The translations under genes and the position numbers were made by a program. Below are positions 1 to 5,941 of a DNA stretch of 6,082 nucleotides, in pieces; within the stretch, counting starts at the first letter, position 1; every line of letters starts with the position of its first letter. The stretch is from NCBI GenBank assembly GCA_018829865.1, contig JAHJTR010000202.1, forward strand, positions 1 to 6,082, read 5' to 3'. The notes below the pieces were generated by a model, which was given only the letters and a program-made list of their open reading frames with translations, ran no database searches and was not told the origin of the DNA. This DNA comes from Patescibacteria group bacterium (GTDB lineage Bacteria > Patescibacteriota > Gracilibacteria > UBA1369 > JAHJTR01).

Positions 1-1434
1 AGAATATGTTCTGAATTTGAGAGGCGCTGTGATAGATTACTTGCTGTGCCTAAGAAGGTTTGTGGTATTGAGGAGATGGCTCAACGTGGTTACAAGGTTC
101 CTGAATACAGAATATATATGCCTGCTGATGCTTTTTATAATGGAAAAGGGGTTGAGAGAGAAAAAAGTGATTTGATGTTGCAGCAAATCCTTGTGGCAGC
201 TAAAGCTAAGGGTTTGGATGAAATTGTTTTGTTGATTAGATCTGCTCACCCTATGGAGTCGATGTTTCCAAGTGGTACATTTGATTCTTTAGAAATTACT
301 GTGTCGACGGATATTTCTGTCGAGGAGTTGCAGCAATGTATTGCTCGCGAAAGGCGGAAAATAATTGAATTTGCGTGTCCTGTACAAAATTTAACTGTTG
401 CAAGATCTATTGCTGAGAACCAATTATTGAGGGATTTTTGTCCGGAAGATATGGGGGTTTTGGTTAATGAGAAATTAAAAGGAACGCTTTTTATGATTTA
501 TCCGATTGGAGAAAATGGTTATTCTGTTAGAACACTTGATGGTAAAAAAAATGTGCTGGAATTGGATATAATTCATGGCGTACGTAAGGAGGAGGAGATA
601 GCAGCATATTTTGAGAAAATAAAGGGTTTAGAGGGATTAGAAGAATTGGATCTGAGTGTTTTTGAGTCAATGATTAGAGATATCGAGGCTGAGATTGAAT
701 TTGGAGGATCTTGTGAGTTTGAGATAATTCTGTCTGTAAGAGAGGTGAATTTTGTTCAAGTAAAAGATGGAACAGCGGAACATAGTGAAGAAGAGGTGCC
801 AGTTGTAATAACGGATGAAATGTTTAATAGTGGTGTTTCTTCATATTCGAAGATGATAAGGGGGTATGTTCGGGAAGAACAGTACTTTGTATCAGACTCA
901 GTTGCTGCTGATCAATTGGTTGATGGGAAATTGATTGTAATAGATGAAGCTGTATGGGGAGTTGAATTAGATTTGCCAGATTATATTAGCGATTTTACAC
1001 CGGATGATTGGGGTAAACTAACTGCGAAATGGCGGGAGGTTCTGGCTATGGCCGGAAAAGCTGAAAACATTGTTCTTGATATGAAAAATATGGTTTTTTC
1101 ATATTTAATGTTTGAGACTTCTGATAAAAATTATGAATATATTTCTTTCTGTTTTAACAAATTGTGTAATAATGCAAGAATAATAATAGGGGGTAATAAT
1201 GCTCAATCTGTGGGGGGTAAGAATGTACATACCTTGCTAGATAAGAGATTTTGTGGATCTATTTATGTTAGACATGGGGGTGATGAATATCGGGGGGATC
1301 CGCATCAGCGGTCATTCAGGACTGAAAAATTTGAGAGCTGGAAAACCGGTGATAACATTAGAGTGATGTTGAGATATGAGGAATGTATTCCAAGAGCATT
1401 TGCTAGTCTTATTGTTAATGCAGGTGATGAGTAA
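1..1434 (+). CDS. Partial protein with divergent PEP-synthase/PPDK-like ATP-grasp domain
   Basis: The frame is open to the window edge with no stop, so the gene very probably starts upstream; the GTG at 46 is an internal valine or at best an alternative start. The visible part is 477 codons (numbered from base 1). Several blocks match, in the right order, the N-terminal ATP-grasp (PEP/pyruvate-binding) domain of PEP synthase and pyruvate phosphate dikinase: GYKVPEYRIYMPADAF (about 30-45, like the family's G-x-VP-x-F...A-x-F), IRSAHPMES (79-87, like VRSSATAED), PSGTFDSLEITV (90-101, like SFAGQ.TFLNV), VLVNEKLKGTLFM (153-165), then CEFEIIL (238-244) and NFVQV (250-254), like the catalytic E and Q strands (DIEWA, YIVQ). 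The following 220 residues are unrecognised, and no swivelling phospho-His domain (GG..SH) is visible. Family assignment is by eye and moderately secure. The substrate is unknown, and the changed RSS and AG motifs leave activity uncertain. Confidence 0.5.
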   Translation, partial: RICSEFERRCDRLLAVPKKVCGIEEMAQRGYKVPEYRIYMPADAFYNGKGVEREKSDLMLQQILVAAKAKGLDEIVLLIRSAHPMESMFPSGTFDSLEITVSTDISVEELQQCIARERRKIIEFACPVQNLTVARSIAENQLLRDFCPEDMGVLVNEKLKGTLFMIYPIGENGYSVRTLDGKKNVLELDIIHGVRKEEEIAAYFEKIKGLEGLEELDLSVFESMIRDIEAEIEFGGSCEFEIILSVREVNFVQVKDGTAEHSEEEVPVVITDEMFNSGVSSYSKMIRGYVREEQYFVSDSVAADQLVDGKLIVIDEAVWGVELDLPDYISDFTPDDWGKLTAKWREVLAMAGKAENIVLDMKNMVFSYLMFETSDKNYEYISFCFNKLCNNARIIIGGNNAQSVGGKNVHTLLDKRFCGSIYVRHGGDEYRGDPHQRSFRTEKFESWKTGDNIRVMLRYEECIPRAFASLIVNAGDE

Positions 1435-1450
1435 ATGTCTTTGTTACCTT

Positions 1451-1499
1451 AAAAAAGTTGCTGCTTGGTGTTGTTTGATTACGATGATGAAGCAAACTT
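1451..1499 (-). terminator. Possible Rho-independent terminator of the tRNA-Glu gene
   Basis: On the minus strand, just after the tRNA 3' end, AAGTTTGCTT (1499-1490) pairs with AAGCA-GC-AACTT (1466-1455). This gives ten base pairs with one 2-nt bulge, followed directly by TTTT (1454-1451). The 23-nt loop is long and the stem is AT-rich, so it would be a weak terminator. Its position six bases beyond the CCA end supports the call. Confidence 0.35.
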
Positions 1500-1504
1500 A
1501 TTAT

Positions 1505-1579
1505 TGGTAGTCCCAAGGAGAATCGAACTCCTGTTTTCAGGATGAAAACCTGATGTCCTAACCACTAGACGATGGGACC
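1505..1579 (-). tRNA. tRNA-Glu (anticodon UUC)
   Basis: Read on the minus strand, the 75 nt fold as a full cloverleaf. The acceptor stem is GGTCCCA/TGGGACT, with a terminal G-U pair. A D arm with GTCTAGTGGTTAGGAC follows, then the anticodon stem TCAGG/CCTGA with loop TTTTCAT (anticodon TTC at loop positions 3-5). A 4-nt variable loop and the T arm AGGAG-TTCGATT-CTCCT complete it. The discriminator is A and the terminal CCA is encoded (1505-1507). It decodes GAA/GAG as glutamate. It lies antisense between two plus-strand genes and has its own promoter, so it is an independent unit. Confidence 0.96.
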
Positions 1580-1593
1580 TTGAATGCCAGAGC

Positions 1594-1623
1594 AGTATAT
1601 TATAAGAAATGTGTGTCTGTCAA
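1594..1623 (-). promoter_or_regulatory. Sigma-70-type promoter of tRNA-Glu
   Basis: On the minus strand, a perfect -35 TTGACA (1623-1618) is followed after 18 nt by TATACT (1599-1594), a 5/6 match to the -10 consensus. A perfect TATAAT (1604-1599) overlaps it but would leave only a 13-nt spacer. Predicted initiation falls about 8-10 nt before the first base of the tRNA (1579), as expected for a short 5' leader removed by RNase P. Confidence 0.75.
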
Positions 1624-1720
1624 AGGGTTTGATTGTTTTTTGAGTTGTCTGTTTCTTGTGAAATTTAGATTCTTATTTGGTAATGTGTTTTTTATTCCTA
1701 TCGCTCACTTTTAATAAAAA

Positions 1721-1729
1721 TGTTATAAT
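1721..1729 (+). promoter_or_regulatory. Extended -10 promoter of the methyltransferase pair
   Basis: TGTTATAAT is a perfect extended -10 (TGnTATAAT) located 23 nt before the first methyltransferase ATG. No good -35 is seen 16-18 nt upstream, which is usual when the TG extension is present. Transcription would start near 1736, giving a leader of about 17 nt made almost only of A and T, with no Shine-Dalgarno sequence. Confidence 0.65.
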
Positions 1730-1752
1730 TATCAAGTAAAATAAAAATAAAA

Positions 1753-2289
1753 ATGGATATTCTAATAAATATTGCTGTTGTTCTTCTGAGCATATTTATC
1801 TTGCTGCTGGGCATAACTTTTTTGATGGGGGTTTTGTCGGCGGGTCCTTTTATTCCTACTACAGGCCGGGCGATTGAGAAATTTGCTTCTCTTATTACGC
1901 TTAATAAAAAGAGTCGGGTTTTTGATTTGGGGTGCGGTGATGGGCGGCTGCTGAGGTATATTGAGCGAAAATATGGTGTAATTGGTGAAGGATATGAAAT
2001 TGCGCCGCTGGTTTATTTGTGGGCTAAAATTTATAGTAAGCTGGTTGGTTCTAAAGTGAAAATTTATTGTCGTGACTTATTTAAAGCGGATCTTTCTAAG
2101 GCTGATGTGATTTTTCTTTATCTTGTGCCGTTTGTTCTTAAAAAGCTTGGTAAAAAGATGAATGCTGAGTGCAGGAAGGGGACTATTATTATTAGTGAGG
2201 GGTTTACTCTTCCTAATTTAAAATTGAAAAAACATATCCCTTTGAACAAAAAGAAAGGGCTGCCGTCGTTTTATATTTATGAAATTTAA
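1753..2289 (+). CDS. Membrane-anchored FAM173/ATPSCKMT-like class I methyltransferase (copy 1)
   Basis: This 178-residue protein has one N-terminal membrane segment (about 5-27) and then a short class I SAM-dependent methyltransferase domain. SAM-binding motif I is DLGCGDGR (58-65), and the acidic end of the next strand is E82 in GYEIAPLVYLWA. A DLF...ADVIFLYLVP block (108-126) corresponds to the motif IV region. The membrane anchor, the linker PFIPT (32-36), the DxGxGDGR motif, the (G)YE.xP...W block and the final tyrosine-rich strand (FYIYEI) are together the layout of the FAM173 family. Its eukaryotic members (ATPSCKMT and relatives) are lysine methyltransferases, one acting on ATP synthase subunit c. 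The bacterial substrate is unknown, and a membrane-near protein lysine is only a guess. It heads a two-gene operon; the second gene begins 9-15 nt after its stop. The ATG at 1753 is preceded by an A-rich leader and no Shine-Dalgarno. Confidence 0.85.
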   Translation: MDILINIAVVLLSIFILLLGITFLMGVLSAGPFIPTTGRAIEKFASLITLNKKSRVFDLGCGDGRLLRYIERKYGVIGEGYEIAPLVYLWAKIYSKLVGSKVKIYCRDLFKADLSKADVIFLYLVPFVLKKLGKKMNAECRKGTIIISEGFTLPNLKLKKHIPLNKKKGLPSFYIYEI

Positions 2290-2301
2290 CCTATTTTTGT
2301 G

Positions 2302-2841
2302 ATGATGGAATTTTATCGGAATTACAGTAATTTGATTGAGGCGATTATTATTATTGTTATCGCGATTCCGACTTTACTTGCGCTGCTTAGGGGGGCTCCT
2401 TTTGTGCCGACTCCTCATGCTAGGGTTAAAAAAATGCTTGCTTTGGCTAAGATTAAAAAGGGTGAAAAGGTTTATGATATAGGTTGTGGAGATGGAAGGT
2501 CTGTGTACTGGGCGGCAAAGATTTTTGGTGCGAATGCCGAAGGGATCGAGCTTTCGCCGCTTGTTTATTTGTGGGCGCGGATTCGGAAGTTTTTTTGGAG
2601 GAGTAAGGCTAAGATCACTTTTGCCAATCTTTGGTGGAAGAATTTTAGCGATGCGGATGTGATTGTTTTTTATTTGATGCCTAATTTGATGCCGAGGTTG
2701 GCTGCGAAATTTAAAAAAGAGCTTAAGCCGGGCACGCGGATTGTTTCTTATGCTTTTCAGGTGAAGGATTTGGAGTTGTTGCATAGAGAGAGGCGGGTGA
2801 GGAAGAGGGGTTTTGCGCCAATATGGGTGTATGAGATATAA
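2302..2841 (+). CDS. Membrane-anchored FAM173/ATPSCKMT-like class I methyltransferase (copy 2)
   Basis: A paralogue of the preceding gene with the same plan in 179 residues: N-terminal membrane segment (about 11-29), linker GAPFVPT (31-37), SAM motif I DIGCGDGR (59-66), E83 in GIELSPLVYLWAR, and NLWWKNFSDADVIVFYLMP (109-127). It ends in WVYEI, parallel to IYEI in copy 1. It is closer to the FAM173 consensus than copy 1, for example in the DLW-like NLWW and in KPGTRIVSYAF near the end. Three in-frame starts follow each other (GTG 2299, ATG 2302, ATG 2305); I chose the first ATG, but no ribosome binding site decides between them. It is co-transcribed with copy 1. Its stop codon lies inside the left arm of the downstream palindromic element. 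Predicted to be a membrane-bound protein (probably lysine) methyltransferase, target unknown. Confidence 0.87.
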   Translation: MMEFYRNYSNLIEAIIIIVIAIPTLLALLRGAPFVPTPHARVKKMLALAKIKKGEKVYDIGCGDGRSVYWAAKIFGANAEGIELSPLVYLWARIRKFFWRSKAKITFANLWWKNFSDADVIVFYLMPNLMPRLAAKFKKELKPGTRIVSYAFQVKDLELLHRERRVRKRGFAPIWVYEI

Positions 2842-2960
2842 AACGATTTATAAGGCGGCATCTACGGCGTTGAAATAAAAAAATAATCCTCACGTACTTG
2901 ATGTACGCTGCGGTTATTTTTTTATTTCGCCTTGTATCTGCCACCTTCTAAATCGTTTTA
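2839..2960 (+). repeat. 122-nt imperfect palindromic element (probable dispersed repeat and terminator)
   Basis: The ends are perfect 12-bp inverted copies (TAAAACGATTTA at 2839-2850, TAAATCGTTTTA at 2949-2960). Inside is a perfect 15-bp pair (2872-2886 with 2914-2928, A-rich against T-rich). At the centre is a small hairpin CGTAC-TTGAT-GTACG (2893-2907) flanked by TCCTCA and CTGCGG. Between the outer and inner arms lie GC-richer blocks (2854-2869 and 2928-2942) that pair only partly: both carry ATCT in the same orientation instead of complementary bases. The element begins on the stop codon of copy 2 and sits between convergent genes. The T7 tract in the right arm and the T-rich sequence after it could end transcription of the methyltransferase operon. 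No protein-coding role is credible. Confidence 0.8.
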
Positions 2961-2980
2961 TGCTTTTGTTGTTTTTTATA

Positions 2981-3000
2981 GAACCGGCAAAGCCGGATTC
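2981..3000. terminator. GC-rich hairpin between convergent genes
   Basis: GAA-CCGGC-AAA-GCCGG-A-TTC forms a 5-bp GC stem with a 3-nt loop, extended by three AT pairs across one bulged A. It lies just past the comEC stop (minus strand) and past the methyltransferase operon (plus strand). A short T-rich run follows on the plus side (TTCTTTACAATTT), while the minus side continues TATAAAAAAC without a T tract. Termination is therefore likelier for plus-strand transcripts; for comEC it may only protect the 3' end. Confidence 0.5.
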
Positions 3001-3001
3001 T

Positions 3002-4384
3002 TTACAATTTAACCGTACTAACCGGAATCAACGCTAACCCCTCCACAATCTTAATCGTTAAACTGATAATAATATTTGTGGGGAGGAAGCAGAACTCTTT
3101 TATAAATGGGAGTATTAGGCTGACTACTGTGCTTGCCGCTCCTGCCATCATGCAAAAGGGGATTAGGGGTAAGATTAGCATGTTGGCTATTGGGGCTAGG
3201 ATGCTGAATTCTTTGAAATTGATGATGGTGATGGGCATTGTGGCGATTTGGGCGGCTAGGGTGAGGCTGAGGTTTTCTTGGAGGCCGAAATTTTTTGGAA
3301 CTTTTTTGAGGAGGTTTTGCATGTAGGGTGAAATGTAGATAATGCCTAGGGTTGAGGCGAAGGAGAGTTGGAAGCTGATGTCCCAGGTGATGATTAGGGG
3401 GTCTGCGAGGTACATGAAAACTGCGCTTAAAAGTATGGCGTTTAGTAGGTTTGGCTTGTAGCCTTTTTTGATGGCGTAGAGGTTGATTATGCCCATGATG
3501 CAGGCGCGCATGACCGGGGGCTCTGCGCCTACGAAAATTGTGAAGCAGACGAGGCCGATGATTGTGAGCCAGAAGCGGGGTTTGCGCGCCATGAAGCTGA
3601 GTGCTTGGTTGATTATGTTTACAATTAATGTGATGTTGTAGCCTGAAATTGCCAGAATGTGTGTGAGTCCGAGTTTTTTGAAATTTTCGCTCATTTCGGG
3701 CGGTAGGCTGGTGCGCGTGCCTGTGAGTAAGCCGATTAAGATGCTGCTGTTTGGGTCGGGTATGTTTTTTGAAATGTATTTTTCTAGAATTTCTTTTAGG
3801 CCGCTTAAACTTTTTTTGAGTGAGATTTTTTTTGAAGGGAGTGAGCTGACAAGTTCGGCTTTATAAAGCAAATAGTGGATATTGAACCTTTTTAGGTATT
3901 TTTGATAATCGAATTCTCCTGAGTTTTTGGGGAGCTCTAGGGTCCCTTGGATTTTTACCGGTTGATAAAGTTTTAATTCCACGTGGAATGGCAGAAATGC
4001 CAGAATTTTGGTTTCAGATGTTTTTATCGTGACTTGCGTGTTTTTTGGTCTTTTGGAGATTTTTTCCACTACTCCATCGATGGTTATATATTCACCGATT
4101 GTTTCGGGTTTGAAATAATCGGGGTTTGAGTTTGGGAGGTTTTTGACATAGAGATTGGTGCTTAAAAATAATCCAAGTAAGATGAAGATTAATTGTTTTA
4201 ATTTATTACTTGGCCATTTGATGGGCAAAACTCCCAATAAAAAAATAATACTGCTGGTGAGTAATATTTTTGAAATACTTAGCGGAGAATTTTTTATCTT
4301 GAGTAAATCTGCAAAAAATGGTGCGGCAAGAAAACTGATTAGAAATGCTCGAAATAACTTATAGGCAGCCATATTTGTGCTCAT
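3002..4384 (-). CDS. comEC: ComEC/Rec2-type DNA uptake channel, lacking the metallo-beta-lactamase domain
   Basis: ComEC forms the inner-membrane channel that brings single-stranded DNA into the cytoplasm during natural transformation. This 460-residue protein has N-terminal membrane segments (about 10-27, 37-56, 63-80) and an OB-like soluble part (about 95-155). The family motif FDYQKYLKRFNIHYLL follows (158-173), and then the multi-helix Competence domain (about 210-455). Diagnostic blocks are ILIGLLTGTRTSLPPE (215-230), GLTHILAISGYNITL (239-253), PPVMRACIMG (289-298) and WDISFQLSFASTLG (334-347). Full-length ComEC proteins usually run to 700-800 residues and end in a metallo-beta-lactamase-like domain; here the frame stops with TAA right after the membrane part, with no remnant downstream. 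Uptake would then need a separate nuclease or none. The start at 4384 gives the longest protein, but M5 (4372) is an alternative because a TATAAT overlaps the first ATG. It is transcribed divergently from the LCP gene. Confidence 0.9.
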   Translation of the reverse strand: MSTNMAAYKLFRAFLISFLAAPFFADLLKIKNSPLSISKILLTSSIIFLLGVLPIKWPSNKLKQLIFILLGLFLSTNLYVKNLPNSNPDYFKPETIGEYITIDGVVEKISKRPKNTQVTIKTSETKILAFLPFHVELKLYQPVKIQGTLELPKNSGEFDYQKYLKRFNIHYLLYKAELVSSLPSKKISLKKSLSGLKEILEKYISKNIPDPNSSILIGLLTGTRTSLPPEMSENFKKLGLTHILAISGYNITLIVNIINQALSFMARKPRFWLTIIGLVCFTIFVGAEPPVMRACIMGIINLYAIKKGYKPNLLNAILLSAVFMYLADPLIITWDISFQLSFASTLGIIYISPYMQNLLKKVPKNFGLQENLSLTLAAQIATMPITIINFKEFSILAPIANMLILPLIPFCMMAGAASTVVSLILPFIKEFCFLPTNIIISLTIKIVEGLALIPVSTVKL

Positions 4385-4459
4385 TATATTGTTTTAAAAT
4401 ACCTGAAAAGTATTAAAAAAACCTAAAATCTCACTATCCTTAGGTGTTGATTTAATTTC

Positions 4460-4488
4460 TTGAAAGATGGCTTAATATCGCCTAAAAT
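4460..4488 (+). promoter_or_regulatory. Promoter of the LCP gene
   Basis: TTGAAA (4460-4465) and TAAAAT (4483-4488) are separated by exactly 17 nt, each a 5/6 match to the sigma-70 consensus. Initiation near 4495 would leave a leader of about 20 nt before the ATG at 4515. The -10 lies in a small inverted repeat (CCTA-AAA-TAGG, 4481-4491), and its CCTAAAAT occurs again at 4422-4429, so a repressor site is possible but unproven. Confidence 0.6.
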
Positions 4489-4514
4489 AGGTTTGCTCTT
4501 TAAATCTGTGTTTA

Positions 4515-5930
4515 ATGAATTTTGAAGTAAATAAAGTTCGTGAAAATATTCCGGTGTTTGATCAGTCGGAAGGGCCGGATCAACATAACCCAAAAAAGAC
4601 TGTTTTTTTGAATCTTGTAAAACGCCATAAACTGCTTTCTGCATTTTGCTCGTTGATTCTGTTTTTTAGTTTGGTTTTTGTTTTTTTGGGGGGATTAAGT
4701 AATCCTTCCGGAGCAATTAAGTCACTTGTATTTGCTGCCGGCAAAGAAATTGCGGTTGATGATAAGAATCATACAAATATTCTGCTTCTTGGTGTTGGAG
4801 GTGGCAAACATGATGGCGCCGATCTTACGGATACGATAATGATTGCCAGTTTGGATCATGATAATCGGGTTCTTTCATTTCTTTCCATCCCTCGAGATCT
4901 TTATTTTAAGACTGAACTGAGCGGTAAGAATAAAATTAATGCGGTTTATGATTCCGTGAAGGCTTCAACAGGTTCGTCTGATTATGCTCTTACTTATTTA
5001 AAGGATGAGATCGCTAAATCTTTTGGTGTCGATATCCATTATTATGCGAAAGTTGATTTTGCCGGATTTACTCAAATAATTGATGCTCTTGGAGGAATTA
5101 ATGTGGAGGTTGAAAATGATATTTATGATCCTTACTATCCTAAAGATGGCACCATTGAATATGAGACTTTTTATATTAAAAAAGGGAGTCAGCAGCTTGA
5201 TGGAGAGACTGCTCTTAAATATGTGAGAAGTAGGAAAACTACTTCCGATTTTGATCGATCTCTGCGTCAGCAACAAGTTATTACGGCGATTAAAGGAAAA
5301 GCTCTGAGCCTTGGAACTCTTACTAATCCGAAAAAAATTAGGGATCTTTATGATTCCATTTCAGATAATTATGAAACTAATATTTCGCTTCGTGAGATTA
5401 TTTATTTAGCAAAACTTGCCGATAAATATAGTGATATTAAAGTAAAAATGCATGTGATGCATGATGATCCCAGTAGAGCCGGTGGATTTTTGTATACTCC
5501 GATGAGAGAGCTATATAATGGGATGTTTGTGCTTTTGCCGATGGGTGATAATTTTGATGTTATTAAGCAATATGCTGAAATTGTTTTGTATTATCCCGGA
5601 TTGTTTGAAGATGGGGTGAGTTTGCAGATTTTGAATGGAACTAAAACGCCGGGGCAGGCGGCTACGGTCCGGATGCATTTGAAGCGCCTTGGTTTTTCTG
5701 TGCCTCGTTTTGGAAATGCGGATACTCAGGATAAAACAAAGACTGTGATTTATTTGCGCAATCCGCAAGTTGCGGAAGAAACTTTGAATTATTTGAGTGA
5801 TTATCTTGGTGCTGAAATAAGTAGTGAAACTCCTACAATTTATAATGAAGAAGCTTACTTTAGTAGTGCTGATTTAATTATGGTTATTGGTGAGGATTTT
5901 GATAATGCTAGAATTAATGAATCGGAATAA
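4515..5930 (+). CDS. LytR-CpsA-Psr (LCP) family protein with C-terminal LytR_C domain
   Basis: LCP enzymes transfer lipid-linked glycopolymers (teichoic acids, capsule, other wall polysaccharides) onto peptidoglycan on the outer face of the membrane. The 471-residue protein has a short cytoplasmic tail, one membrane segment (about 38-60) and an extracellular LCP domain (about 86-260). Visible motifs are NILLLGVGGG (88-97), DLTDTIMIAS (103-112), SIPRDLY with R127/D128 (124-130), ALGGINVEVE (191-200) and LDGETALKYVRSRK (228-241). The last of these is followed by DFDRSLRQQQ (245-254), whose arginines bind the pyrophosphate of the lipid substrate. A linker leads to a LytR_C domain (about 367-436, VSLQILNGTKTPGQA...). 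The usual catalytic Asp and Arg residues appear present, so it should be active; the polymer is unknown. The ATG at 4515 has no Shine-Dalgarno. The next gene follows after 11 nt and is probably co-transcribed. Confidence 0.93.
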   Translation: MNFEVNKVRENIPVFDQSEGPDQHNPKKTVFLNLVKRHKLLSAFCSLILFFSLVFVFLGGLSNPSGAIKSLVFAAGKEIAVDDKNHTNILLLGVGGGKHDGADLTDTIMIASLDHDNRVLSFLSIPRDLYFKTELSGKNKINAVYDSVKASTGSSDYALTYLKDEIAKSFGVDIHYYAKVDFAGFTQIIDALGGINVEVENDIYDPYYPKDGTIEYETFYIKKGSQQLDGETALKYVRSRKTTSDFDRSLRQQQVITAIKGKALSLGTLTNPKKIRDLYDSISDNYETNISLREIIYLAKLADKYSDIKVKMHVMHDDPSRAGGFLYTPMRELYNGMFVLLPMGDNFDVIKQYAEIVLYYPGLFEDGVSLQILNGTKTPGQAATVRMHLKRLGFSVPRFGNADTQDKTKTVIYLRNPQVAEETLNYLSDYLGAEISSETPTIYNEEAYFSSADLIMVIGEDFDNARINESE

Positions 5931-5941
5931 CCAATAATATC

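Noticed and set aside
46..48. GTG as the start of the first gene
   Set aside because: The frame is open upstream to base 1, no ribosome binding site or promoter precedes it, and the ATP-grasp-like homology begins almost at once. An upstream start outside the window is likelier.
1189..1297. Four runs of five or six G within 109 nt (1189-1193, 1212-1217, 1276-1280, 1292-1297), possibly a G-quadruplex or slippage sites
   Set aside because: The spacing between runs (18, 58 and 11 nt) is too long for a stable quadruplex. The reading frame passes through them intact, encoding Gly-Gly pairs, so no frameshift is needed.
1624..1720. Possible small gene or RNA between the tRNA promoter and the methyltransferase promoter
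   Set aside because: The stretch is T-rich, with no convincing open frame, stem or -35 element; it looks like plain spacer.
2374..2784. Minus-strand 136-codon frame inside methyltransferase copy 2
   Set aside because: It is wholly antisense to a gene with clear SAM-binding motifs; its basic, low-complexity composition is typical of a shadow frame.
2723..2944. Minus-strand 73-codon frame through the palindromic element
   Set aside because: It overlaps the end of a well-supported gene and the inverted repeat. Its Arg/Lys-rich wording is what the GC blocks give when translated, not a protein.
4423..4644. Minus-strand 73-codon frame over the LCP promoter and N-terminus
   Set aside because: It covers the promoter and the 5' end of a well-supported gene, and shows no domain or conserved pattern.
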